From Micromonospora profundi (lineage in GTDB: Bacteria; Actinomycetota; Actinomycetes; Mycobacteriales; Micromonosporaceae), in the NCBI RefSeq assembly GCF_011927785.1, contig NZ_JAATJK010000001.1, positions 62,001 to 126,000 of the forward strand: a DNA stretch of 64,000 nucleotides. The letters run 5' to 3'. The notes beneath the pieces were generated by a model. The model was not told the origin of the DNA. It saw only the letters and a program-made list of their open reading frames with translations, and did not search any database. The translations under genes and the position numbers were made by a program. Positions 42,931-50,561 of the stretch are shown here, in pieces. The first letter of the stretch is position 1. Every line of letters starts with the position of its first letter.

Positions 42931-43342
42931 GGTCCTGCTCCCACGGGTCGGGCGCGCCCCGGCCACCGTGGCCCACGGGCTGGCGCCGTTGCTCAACGCT
43001 ATGCGGCGTCAGCGACAGGATCCACCGTCGAGAGTTGCGCAGACCGAACATTCGTTGCGTCTAGGCGGGGTTCGGCTGCGATTTGTTGCGTAGCGATGGT
43101 CGGTGAGCGCGATTCGAGTTTCGGGCCACAGGGTTGGCGTGTCGGGCCGCTGGCCGTAGGTCGCTGGTCCCTGGTCCCTGGTCGCTGGGCGCGCGGCCGC
43201 TGCCGGACCCTGGACACACTTGAGGGGCGGCGAACCGCCGCCCCTCGACGAGTGTTGCCCGGCCGGTGAACCACCGAAGATTCGGGCTACCGGCGAACCG
43301 CCGGCCTTGCCGGTGCACCACCGGCGAGCCGAACAGTGCCCC
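42931..43342. other. 412-bp intergenic region upstream of ddaH
   Basis: No gene is seen. The part next to ddaH has three TTGCG motifs at 43035, 43055 and 43086, at 20- and 31-base steps, as in Lrp/AsnC-type promoters. Further away lie overlapping TGGTCCC direct repeats (about 43162-43190), the perfect hairpin at 43222-43246 and several short ACCGGCGAACC-type inverted repeats. The region both ends the membrane-protein transcript and starts ddaH-rocD. Confidence 0.55.
43222..43246. terminator. Hairpin downstream of the ADTDTR-repeat membrane protein gene
   Basis: GAGGGGCGGCG and CGCCGCCCCTC form a perfect 11-bp stem around AAC. The hairpin lies about 100 bases past the stop codon of the gene at 43343-44260 on the minus strand. 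No T-run follows on that strand. Confidence 0.6.
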
Positions 43343-44260
43343 CTAGAAACGATCGACAAACTGTGAGTCAAGCCACTCCCGGAAGCGCTGCACCCAGTCG
43401 CCATCGGTGGTAGGCCACACGAACTGACCGGTCATCGCCAGCACGCCGATCACCACGGCGGAGAGCCCGATCAGAATGCCGAAGAGCGCGTCGGTCTTGC
43501 CCGCGACGTGCCGACGGCGGGTGGCCATCAGGCCGAGCACCGAGAGCACCGCGCCGAACGCGCCGAGCCCGATGCCGTACCCCGCCAAGGTGCCGGTCAG
43601 CACGAACAGCGCACCGGCGACCGCGACGATCAGGCCGAGGGTGGCGAGGAAGCTGGCGCGGGGCTTCGGGCCGCGTACCACAGCAGGCTCGGAGTCAGCC
43701 CGGTCCGGGGTCGGGTCGACCGGACGGTCGGTCACCGCCCCGTCCGTCGTGGCGGACCGCCGGGCGGTGGGGTCGAGGTCGGTGTCCCGCTCGTCGGTGC
43801 GCCCCCGGGTCGGAGCGATGCCGGGCCTGGTGTCGGTGTCCGCCGGCAGGCCGGCCGTGCGCGTGTCGGTGTCTGCCGACCGGGCGGCCGTGCGGGTGTC
43901 GGTGTCCGCGGCTTCGATGCGCTCCGCCGACGGCGCGGTGGTGGAGCGGGCGTCGCCCTCCATCGGCCGGGCAGTGGCGGCCCGGGCCACGGCGGCCCGC
44001 TCGGCGGCCCGCCGCTCGGCGGCCTGCTCGGAGGGCCGCTCCGCGGTGCCGGCCTGCTCGGTGGGCGCGGCGCCGCTGCGGTACGTCGTCTGGTCGGCGT
44101 CCCGGTCCGTGACCACCGGGCTGGCGGGGCCGTCGTTCGACCGGCCCCCGGTCATCACAGTGTTCGCGCGATCGCCGACCGGGGTATCGCGACCGTCGAC
44201 GTTCTCGTCCTGCGTCGGCGCCGGCTCGGACCGGCGGGACAGCGAAGGAATCTTGACCAC
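43343..44260 (-). CDS. Membrane protein with long disordered ADTDTR-repeat N terminus
   Basis: The 305-residue protein has an N-terminal region of about 195 residues made of Arg, Asp, Ala and Thr with clear repeats (three ADTDTR units near 130-160) and no secondary-structure pattern. It is followed by three hydrophobic segments (about 208-232, 236-252 and 262-285) and a short C-terminal tail WVQRFREWLDSQFVDRF. The membrane part resembles DUF4190-like small membrane proteins of actinobacteria. A GGAGG six bases upstream supports the GTG start at 44260. Function unknown; the repeat-rich cytoplasmic arm may bind partners. Confidence 0.7.
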   Translation of the reverse strand: MVKIPSLSRRSEPAPTQDENVDGRDTPVGDRANTVMTGGRSNDGPASPVVTDRDADQTTYRSGAAPTEQAGTAERPSEQAAERRAAERAAVARAATARPMEGDARSTTAPSAERIEAADTDTRTAARSADTDTRTAGLPADTDTRPGIAPTRGRTDERDTDLDPTARRSATTDGAVTDRPVDPTPDRADSEPAVVRGPKPRASFLATLGLIVAVAGALFVLTGTLAGYGIGLGAFGAVLSVLGLMATRRRHVAGKTDALFGILIGLSAVVIGVLAMTGQFVWPTTDGDWVQRFREWLDSQFVDRF

Positions 44261-44375
44261 TACACACCTCCTGTTGAATGCGTGGTGGCCGACAGGATCG
44301 GGTGGCACCCACGCGGTACCGCCCTGAAATACCCCGACGGGCGTTTCCTGACACCAAACCGGGGTACGCGGCGCT

Positions 44376-44394
44376 CGGCGCTAGCTCAGCGCCG
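44376..44394. terminator. Possible terminator of the small-gene pair
   Basis: GGCGCT (44377-44382) pairs with AGCGCC (44388-44393) around a short loop, about 95 bases after the stop codon of the gene at 44487. The stem is short and has no T-run, so this is a weak call. Confidence 0.3.
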
Positions 44395-44486
44395 CCTTTG
44401 CCGCGGGGTTTCCGTTGATCGACTCGGGTTCCTGGAAAGCGGGGTATCCACGCGCTCGGGACACCGCGATTTCCATGAATCCGAGA

Positions 44487-44738
44487 TCACGGGTCCGCGT
44501 TGAGCACCCGCACTCCGGACAGCTGCACGTACACCTCTCGGCGGTCGACGGCCAAGCCGTTGCCGTCGAGGGCATAGCCGGTCAACCAGACCCAGCCGGG
44601 GTACGTCGGGCGAGCGTCCACACTCACCAACCGCAGACGTAGCGCCCGCTCGCCGGCGAACTGGACCGAGCACTCCTCGCCGATGAGCAGCAGGCTGCCG
44701 GGCTTCAGCTCCTCGGCCCTGCCCGTCGCGTCCGTCAC
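44487..44738 (-). CDS. Small protein of unknown function, second of a coupled pair
   Basis: The 83-residue protein starts MTDATGRAEELKPG and looks like a compact beta-rich domain (SLLLIGEECSV, LRLRLVSVDA, WVWLTGYALD, REVYVQLSGVRVL). Its GTG start overlaps the stop codon of the gene before it by four bases (GTGA), so the two are translated together. No family is recognised. The pair is divergent from an XRE-DUF397 pair, which in actinobacteria often sits with small accessory genes. It may be a partner or target of that regulator; this is inference. Confidence 0.55.
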   Translation of the reverse strand: MTDATGRAEELKPGSLLLIGEECSVQFAGERALRLRLVSVDARPTYPGWVWLTGYALDGNGLAVDRREVYVQLSGVRVLNADP

Positions 44739-44905
44739 GTCGGCCAGTGACCACGGCTGATCGGGATCCGATGGCGGGCTCGGCAGGGCAGCTCCGCGCC
44801 GCAGCGGCACACCTCGCGCCAGCGTTCCCAACTCCAGACGGGTCGATGTCGTCGGGCGAAGGTCAGCGCGGTGACCAACAGGTATTCGTTGTACGACACA
44901 CGCAC
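44735..44905 (-). CDS. Small Cys-containing protein, first of a coupled pair
   Basis: A GTG at 44905, with GGAAGG eight bases upstream, opens a 56-residue protein: VSYNEYLLVTALTFARRHRP, then WSWERWREVCRCG and LPCRARHRIPISRGHWPT. Three Cys (CRCG and PC) plus His could bind zinc. I recall similar short proteins in Micromonospora near XRE/DUF397 genes, without a named domain. The end overlaps the next gene by GTGA. High Arg and Trp content with an amphipathic first helix suggests a nucleic-acid or protein binder rather than an enzyme. Confidence 0.55.
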   Translation of the reverse strand: MRVSYNEYLLVTALTFARRHRPVWSWERWREVCRCGAELPCRARHRIPISRGHWPT

Positions 44906-45125
44906 TGCGTCGTCCTTCCGCAAAGGAATGGCGTCGCTGGCCAATCCGCAAACGCGGTGAGTCGCGACAGTTGACTATTGCCGACGCTATTTCTGCTCAC
45001 GCTGCACGGGAGGCTCCGGCGTGTGACAGCGTGTTCCATGCTGGCCACCTTGTGCAACACTCCGGGCCGCTCTAGCCTGAGCCCGTATTGACGCACGATG
45101 AATGGAAGACAATTGGGTGCGGGGC

Positions 45126-45142
45126 GCAACACCTGGTGTTGC
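45126..45142. promoter_or_regulatory. 17-bp palindromic operator before the XRE regulator
   Basis: GCAACACC-t-GGTGTTGC is a perfect dyad with 8-bp arms and one central base, 22 bases before the XRE start. Half-sites recur at 45054-45060 (GCAACAC) and, with one change, at 45157-45164 (GATGTTGC). The cluster lies in the region shared with the divergent small-gene pair, so the XRE protein may control both sides. Confidence 0.65.
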
Positions 45143-45164
45143 AGGAAGGGTGCGGCGATGTTGC

Positions 45165-46052
45165 ATGACGGATGAAACAAGCGGGTCCACGGTGCCTCGG
45201 CGGCAGCTCGGGCGGCTGCTCACCCAGCTTCGTGAGGACGCCTCCGTGACGCTTGACGCCGCTGCGGCAGCGCTGGACTGCTCGCGGCAGAAGGTGTGGC
45301 GCATCGAGAAAGGGCTGGTTCCGGTGCGCGTGGTGGACGCGCGTGCCATGTGCGCCCTTTATCGCGTACCCGAAGATATGAAGGAGATCGTCGCGGCGCT
45401 TGCGAAGGAAACTCGCGCCAAGGGGTGGTGGCATTCGTACGGCGATGTCGTTCCGTCGTGGTTCTCGCTGTACGTCGGTCTGGAATCATCCGTGACCGCG
45501 CTGCGTCAATACGACGCGGAGCTAATTCCTGGGCTTCTGCAGACCCGCGAGTACGCCACCGAACTGTTCCGCCGGAAGAACCCCAGCATGAGCGGGGAAG
45601 ACCGGGAAAAGCTGGTGGAGGTGCGGCTGCAACGACAGGGCATTCTCGTTCGTCGGCTTCCCGCCGCGCCTACCCTGCGGGTCGTCCTGAGCGAAGCAGT
45701 GCTCCGCCGAGCGATCCCCGATCGCCGGGCCATGGTGGGGCAGTTGCGTCACCTGCTCGACGTGGCAGCCCTGCCGAACGTGAGCCTGCGCGTGCTGCCG
45801 CTCGCCGCCGGTCCGCCGCTGGCAAGCGAGACGGGCACGTTCGTCCTGCTGGGCTTCGCGCAGGCGCTCGGGCGGGCGTCGAGCGAGCCCACCACCGTCT
45901 ATCTGGAGAACATCACCGGGGCGCTCTACCTCGACAAGCCAACCGAGGTGGCTGCCTTCGAACACGTCTGGTCTGACCTGGAAGCGCTCGCGTCGAGTGA
46001 GGCAGAATCAGAGAAAATGATCACTTCGATCATCGAGGAGCATCATGACTGA
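45165..46052 (+). CDS. XRE-family regulator with DUF5753 domain
   Basis: The 295-residue protein has an N-terminal helix-turn-helix (about 13-70: LGRLLTQLREDASVTLDAAAAALDCSRQKVWRIEKG) and a C-terminal DUF5753 region (about 95-285) with WHSYGDVVPSWFSLYVGLE, LIPGLLQTREYATELF and the late SDLEALASS. Such proteins pair with DUF397 proteins and in Streptomyces affect development and secretion; some pairs behave like toxin-antitoxin modules. ATG at 45165 matches the family start; an in-frame ATG at 45102 would place the operator inside the gene. The end overlaps the DUF397 gene by eight bases. Confidence 0.9.
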   Translation: MTDETSGSTVPRRQLGRLLTQLREDASVTLDAAAAALDCSRQKVWRIEKGLVPVRVVDARAMCALYRVPEDMKEIVAALAKETRAKGWWHSYGDVVPSWFSLYVGLESSVTALRQYDAELIPGLLQTREYATELFRRKNPSMSGEDREKLVEVRLQRQGILVRRLPAAPTLRVVLSEAVLRRAIPDRRAMVGQLRHLLDVAALPNVSLRVLPLAAGPPLASETGTFVLLGFAQALGRASSEPTTVYLENITGALYLDKPTEVAAFEHVWSDLEALASSEAESEKMITSIIEEHHD

Positions 46053-46263
46053 CCTTGCCGGTGCCATCTGGCGCAAGAGCACCCGCAGCGGGGGGAGCGG
46101 CGGCAACTGCGTCGAGGTGACCGACAACCTTCCCGGTGTCGTCGGCGTACGGGACAGCAAGGCCCCGACCGGCCCGGCGCTCGCCTTCGCCCCGGCCGCC
46201 TGGGCTGCCTTCCTGGCCGGGTTGCAGGGCGAGCAACCGGGGCTGACGACGCCGCGCCCCTGA
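46045..46263 (+). CDS. DUF397 protein
   Basis: The 72-residue protein has the DUF397 pattern: WRKSTRSGGSGGNCVEV, then GVRDSKAPTGPALAFAPAAWAAFLAGL. Its gene overlaps the end of the XRE gene by eight bases, the usual tight pairing. DUF397 proteins are proposed antagonists or partners of the adjacent XRE/DUF5753 regulator. Length and motifs are standard. Confidence 0.93.
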   Translation: MTDLAGAIWRKSTRSGGSGGNCVEVTDNLPGVVGVRDSKAPTGPALAFAPAAWAAFLAGLQGEQPGLTTPRP

Positions 46264-46334
46264 CCGCTGGCAGCGCCTCGGGGCCTACGCGGCTCGGGCT
46301 TCCGCCCCTGGGGGTCTGGCTATCCTTGGCACCC

Positions 46335-47144
46335 GTGCCAGAGGGACACACCATTCATCGCCTGGCGGCCCGGCATGCCGAGCTGTTCGCAGGGGACAAG
46401 CTGCACGCCGCCAGCCCGCAGGGCCGCTTCGCCGAGGGGGCGGCGCGGCTCTCCGGCACCGTCCTGGAGGGCACCGAGGCGTACGGCAAGCATCTTCTGC
46501 ACCACTACGCCGGCGAGTTGACGCTGCACGTGCACCTCGGGCTGTACGGAAAGTTCACCGACGGGTCGGGGGAGCCACCGGAGCCGGTCGGTCAGCTACG
46601 GCTGCGACTGGTCAGCGACCGGCACTGGCTGGACCTGCGTGGGCCTACCGCCTGCGAACTGTTCACCCCGCCCGAGGTCGCCGCGCTGCGAACCCGCCTC
46701 GGACCGGATCCGCTGCGGGCGGAGGCCGACCCCGAGCGGGCGTACGCCCGGATCTCCCGAAGCTCGACGCCACTGGCCGCCTTGCTGCTGGACCAGTCGG
46801 TGGTGGCCGGCACGGGGTTGATCTTCGTGACCGAGGCGCTGTTCCGGGCCGGGCTGCCGCCGACGATGCCGGGCCGGCAACTGACCCGCGCCGCCTGGGA
46901 CACGCTGTGGGCCGACCTGGTCGGGCTGATGCGGCTCGCGGTCGAGCACGGCAGGATCGACACCGTGCGCGACGCGCACCTGCCGGAGGCGATGGGGCGG
47001 CCGGCGCGGGTGGACCGGCACGGCGGCGAGGTGTACGTCTACCGCCGCCCCGGAGCGCCCTGCCACATCTGCGGCACCGAGGTCAGTCGGGGCGAGTTGG
47101 CCGGCCGCAACCTCTACTGGTGCCGCACCTGCCAGCCCAGCTGA
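46335..47144 (+). CDS. nei: Fpg/Nei-family DNA glycosylase (endonuclease VIII-like)
   Basis: This base-excision repair enzyme removes oxidised bases and cuts the abasic site. The start must be the GTG at 46335, because the catalytic residue is the N-terminal Pro exposed after Met removal: the protein then begins PEGHTIHRLA with the essential Pro and Glu. An upstream TTG is in frame but would bury it. Other features are the Lys in EAYGKHLLHH, the H2TH region (QSVVAGTGLIFVTEALF), and the C-terminal zinc finger C-H-I-C...CRTC. Of 269 residues, it fits the mycobacterial Nei group. Confidence 0.92.
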   Translation: MPEGHTIHRLAARHAELFAGDKLHAASPQGRFAEGAARLSGTVLEGTEAYGKHLLHHYAGELTLHVHLGLYGKFTDGSGEPPEPVGQLRLRLVSDRHWLDLRGPTACELFTPPEVAALRTRLGPDPLRAEADPERAYARISRSSTPLAALLLDQSVVAGTGLIFVTEALFRAGLPPTMPGRQLTRAAWDTLWADLVGLMRLAVEHGRIDTVRDAHLPEAMGRPARVDRHGGEVYVYRRPGAPCHICGTEVSRGELAGRNLYWCRTCQPS

Positions 47145-47200
47145 GTCTGGCGCCGCGCCGCACCCGCGCGCCCGGTGCTCGACCGCCTGACATGCGGGGG

Positions 47201-48067
47201 TCAATCCTCGTCGAGCAGCCAGCGCACCACCTCGACCTGCTGCGGAAGGACGATGTCGTCGGCGATGCTCCACGCCAGCGTCTGGCCGATCGTCCAGCCG
47301 CGGACCCGTTCCCGGTCCAGCCCCAACTCGCCGCTGAGCCGGTCGAGCCGGTGTCGTACGGCCGTCGGTGAATGGCCCAGTTCCTGCCCGCGCACCATCG
47401 GCACCACCGAGAACTCCCGTTCGCCGGTGAGCGGTTTCGGGTCGATGACCAGCCACGGTTCGCGGTCGGCGGCGAGGACGTTGCCGGCGTGCAGGTCCTG
47501 ATTGATGAGCACCTGCTCGCCCTGGCTCGACGCCAGTCCGGCGAGCAGGTCGAGGGCGGCGTCGAGGATTCGCCGCTGGTACGGCCGGCCGGCCCGTTCC
47601 CAGTTGCGGGGCATCCGGTCGATCCAGCCGGCGGCCTCCTCGGCCAGCGGGGTGAACGGTTCGCCGGCCGGCAGCCAGAGCCGAGGGAGCAGGCCGACCA
47701 TCACGTCCAGCGCCTGGTCCATCGGTAGGTGGTGCAGGGCGGTGCCGGGCCGGCAGCGCTCCACAAGGAGGGCGCGTCGTTGCGGGTCGTGGGCGAGCAG
47801 CCGGATCGCACCGTCGCCGTCCCAGTGGGCAAGTGCGTCGGCTTCGTGCCGGCTGTCGTCGTCCGGGTACTGGAGTTTCAGCACGGCAGCAGTGCCGTCC
47901 GGCAGGTCGGCGGGGACCGCGAAGGAGGCGTAGGCGTACTCGAAGGGGTTTCCGAGCCGTAGTGACCACCGCTCGGCGCACTCGGCCAGCCAGGTCGGAA
48001 GTGTGGCAAGCCAGGCCCGACCGGCGGGTGATCGGCGTACCCAGTCAAGTCCCTTGGGCAGATCCAT
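47201..48067 (-). CDS. Aminoglycoside/hydroxyurea-kinase-like phosphotransferase
   Basis: The 288-residue protein resembles the APH(6)/hydroxyurea phosphotransferase group that includes streptomycin 6-kinases. It shows VLKLQYPDDDSRHEADALAHW with the ATP-binding Lys and Glu, LLVERCRPGTAL, the catalytic loop INQDLHAGNVL and the metal-binding VIDPKPL. These proteins phosphorylate hydroxyls of small molecules; many chromosomal copies have no known resistance role. ATG at 48067 is preferred for the AGGA seven bases upstream; another ATG lies six codons earlier. Confidence 0.85.
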   Translation of the reverse strand: MDLPKGLDWVRRSPAGRAWLATLPTWLAECAERWSLRLGNPFEYAYASFAVPADLPDGTAAVLKLQYPDDDSRHEADALAHWDGDGAIRLLAHDPQRRALLVERCRPGTALHHLPMDQALDVMVGLLPRLWLPAGEPFTPLAEEAAGWIDRMPRNWERAGRPYQRRILDAALDLLAGLASSQGEQVLINQDLHAGNVLAADREPWLVIDPKPLTGEREFSVVPMVRGQELGHSPTAVRHRLDRLSGELGLDRERVRGWTIGQTLAWSIADDIVLPQQVEVVRWLLDED

Positions 48068-48245
48068 CCGGCCATCCTGGACCATTGCCCGGTCGGTGCG
48101 GTGGGCTGCATCGACGAAGAGATTCCGGGATGGTGTCGTATCAGGGCGTAGCCGCTCGTGGAACCAGTGTGCGGCGGCCGACCGGGCCGCCGCAGGCGAG
48201 AGGTCGGGGAGAGGCCCCTCGTCCGGGGAGTGAGAGGAAACGATC

Positions 48246-48620
48246 ATGCCGGAGTACCTGATCACCTTCAACGACGAGTGGGTGCCCGAGCACACGCCGG
48301 AGGAGATACGCGCGAAGTCAGTTGCCAGCCACGCCGTGATGGCGGAGATGCTGGCCGAAGGTGTCCTGATCTTCTCCAACGGTGCCCTCGACAGGTCCAC
48401 TGCGGTGTGCAGCGTCGAAAGTGTCGACGGCAAGCCGGTCTTCACCGACGGCCCGTACGTCGAGACCAAGGAGCACCTCGGCGGCTTCGCCGTCGTGGAC
48501 GTGCCCGACGACGAGGCGGCGCGGTACTGGGCGGGCCGACTCGCTGTCGTGCTCGACTGGCCGCAGGAAGTGCACCGGTTCCGGGGTCCCGGGACGGCAG
48601 GCGGAGCGGCTTCGCGATGA
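48246..48620 (+). CDS. YCII/DGPF-domain protein
   Basis: The 124-residue protein has the YCII fold with the DGPF-type motif as TDGPYVETKEHLGGF. The first half has YLITFNDEW and [27 protein letters not shown] upstream supports the ATG. It is nine bases before an ECF sigma factor with a C-terminal helical extension. Such DGPF-sigma pairs define the ECF42 group, in which the sigma factor switches on its DGPF partner. The enzymatic role, if any, is unknown. Confidence 0.88.
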   Translation: MPEYLITFNDEWVPEHTPEEIRAKSVASHAVMAEMLAEGVLIFSNGALDRSTAVCSVESVDGKPVFTDGPYVETKEHLGGFAVVDVPDDEAARYWAGRLAVVLDWPQEVHRFRGPGTAGGAASR

Positions 48621-48629
48621 AATGAGCTC

Positions 48630-49874
48630 GTGACCGGTTCCGCGTTCGAGCAGGCGATCACCCGCGCCCACCACGAGGAATGGGCGCGGGTGGTTGCCGG
48701 CCTCGCGCGCCGCTTCGGCGACCTTGACGTCGCCGAGGAAGCGACCGCCGAGGCGTTCCTGAGGGCTGCGGAGCGGTGGCCGCGCGAGGGCGTACCCCCG
48801 AATCCCGGCGGGTGGCTCGCCACCACCGCCGCCCGCAAGGCGATCGATCGGCTCCGTCGTGATGCGCAGCGCGACGCCAAGCATCAGGCGGCCCAGATCA
48901 TGTACGACGACAGCCCTCCCGAGCCGACCGGCCCCGTCGAGGACGACAGGCTCCGGCTGGTCTTCACCTGCTGCCATCCAGCGCTCGCGGTGGAGGCCCG
49001 GGTGGCGCTCACCCTGCGCCTGCTCGGTGGTCTCACCGTCGCCGAGATCGCCCGCGCCTTCCTGGTGCAGGAAACGACGATGGCGCGACGCATCACCCGC
49101 GCCAAGGCGAAGATCAGCGCGGCGAACATTCCCTACCTGGTGCCCTCGGCCGACGACATCCGTCAGCGGCTCCCCGGCGTACTCGCTGTCGTTTATCTCG
49201 TCTTCAACGAGGGCTACCTCGCCAGCGAGGGGGACGACCCGGTGCGCGTCGACCTCACCGACGAGGCGATCCGACTTGGTCGCCTGCTCCGGGCGCTGCT
49301 TCCGGACGACGGTGAGGTGGCCGGCCTGCTTGCCCTGATGCTGTTCACCGACGCGCGGCGCCACGCGCGGGTGTCCCGTACCGGGGAGTTGGTGACCCTC
49401 GACGCGCAGGACCGCGCCGCCTGGGACCGCGCCCTCATCGCCGAGGGCGCCGCCCTGGTACGCGAGCGGATCAGGACGGTGGCGGCCGGCGGCGAGCCAC
49501 CCGGGCGCTACCAGTTGCAAGCGGCGATCAGCGCGGTCCACACGGAAGCGCCGTCGTCCCGGGACACCAACTGGTCGGCCATCGTCGCCCTCTACGGTCG
49601 CCTGGTGCTGCTCGACCCCTCGCCGATCGTGCGACTCAACCGGGCTGTCGCGGTGGCCGAAGTGGACGGACCGGACGCCGGGCTCGCCGAGATCGACAGG
49701 CTCGCCGAGGTCCTGGACGGCTACCACGCCTTCCACGCAGCCCGCGCCGACCTGCTGCGGCGGCTCGGGCGCTGCGGCGAGTCCCGGGCGGCCTACGACC
49801 GGGCCATCGGGCTTGCCAGCAACCCCGCGGAACACGCGTACCTCACCCGCAGCCGCGACCAGCTCGCCACCTGA
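48630..49874 (+). CDS. ECF sigma factor with C-terminal DUF6596/TPR extension (ECF42-like)
   Basis: The 414-residue protein begins with sigma region 2 (about 8-75: ITRAHHEEWARVVAGLARRFGDLDVAEEATAEAFLRA) and region 4 (about 110-165: ALTLRLLGGLTVAEIARAFLVQETTMARRITRAK), then a long helical extension (about 180-410) of the DUF6596/TPR type with PSADDIRQRLPGVLAVVYLVFNEGY. No anti-sigma gene is adjacent; in this group the extension itself is thought to control activity. It is co-transcribed with the DGPF protein before it. The GTG start is nine bases after that gene. Confidence 0.92.
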   Translation: MTGSAFEQAITRAHHEEWARVVAGLARRFGDLDVAEEATAEAFLRAAERWPREGVPPNPGGWLATTAARKAIDRLRRDAQRDAKHQAAQIMYDDSPPEPTGPVEDDRLRLVFTCCHPALAVEARVALTLRLLGGLTVAEIARAFLVQETTMARRITRAKAKISAANIPYLVPSADDIRQRLPGVLAVVYLVFNEGYLASEGDDPVRVDLTDEAIRLGRLLRALLPDDGEVAGLLALMLFTDARRHARVSRTGELVTLDAQDRAAWDRALIAEGAALVRERIRTVAAGGEPPGRYQLQAAISAVHTEAPSSRDTNWSAIVALYGRLVLLDPSPIVRLNRAVAVAEVDGPDAGLAEIDRLAEVLDGYHAFHAARADLLRRLGRCGESRAAYDRAIGLASNPAEHAYLTRSRDQLAT

Positions 49875-49881
49875 GGGGCTG

Positions 49882-50487
49882 TCACGGTGTAGTCGGAGGC
49901 TTTGCCTTCTGCGGGTAGAACGTCTCGTGGCGGGCCAGCATGGCGACGAACTCGACGATCTTGCGCTCGCGGGTCTCCGCCCGTTTCACGGCGTTGAGCC
50001 GGTGGATGAGAGCGAACCTGTTGGACTTGGTGAGCACGTCGAACATGGCCTGGGCGGAGGGATTGGCGGCGATGGCGGCGAGCAGGTCGGCCGGGACCTC
50101 GGCCCTCGACGGTGGTGCGTAGGCGGCGGCCCACCGCCCGTCGGCCTTGGCGGCCTCCACCGCGGCGCGGCCCGAGGGCTGCATCCGGCCCTGCGCCTCC
50201 AACCGGGCCACGTGGGCGACGTTGATCTGCGACCAGGAACTGCGGGAGCGGCGCGGCGTGAACCGGATCCAGGAGGTCTCGGCGTCCCGTTTGCGTGCCT
50301 GCCCGTCGATCCAGCCGAAGCACAGGCCCTCGTCGACCGCATCCTGCCAGGTCAGCGTGGTGACGGTGCCGCCCTTCCTGGTAAGGGCGAGCCAGACGCC
50401 GGGCGATGTGGCGTGGTTTACCGACAACCAGGCGCGCAAACCGTCGGCGTCCGCGACGATCAGCTCGTCCAGCTCGGCGCTCGTCAT
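49882..50487 (-). CDS. YdeI/OmdA-family protein
   Basis: The 201-residue protein matches the YdeI/bacteriocin-protection (OmdA) family: VNHATSPGVWLALTRKG, WQDAVDEGLCFGWIDGQARK, then FTPRRSRSSWSQINVAHVARLEAQGRM, a DUF1905/DUF1801-like helical end. The molecular function is not known. It converges on the sigma gene with only seven bases between the stop codons, so there is no room for a terminator. Confidence 0.85.
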   Translation of the reverse strand: MTSAELDELIVADADGLRAWLSVNHATSPGVWLALTRKGGTVTTLTWQDAVDEGLCFGWIDGQARKRDAETSWIRFTPRRSRSSWSQINVAHVARLEAQGRMQPSGRAAVEAAKADGRWAAAYAPPSRAEVPADLLAAIAANPSAQAMFDVLTKSNRFALIHRLNAVKRAETRERKIVEFVAMLARHETFYPQKAKPPTTP

Positions 50488-50561
50488 GGTCGGCAGGCTA
50501 TCGCTGCCCTACGACAGCAACCCCTGGACCGCGTGCCGGCCCGGCTCCGTGTCATCAGTGT

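Noticed and set aside
48130..48245. ECF42-type promoter before the DGPF gene
   Set aside because: TGTCGT is present at about 48132, but no convincing -10 element lies at the right distance.
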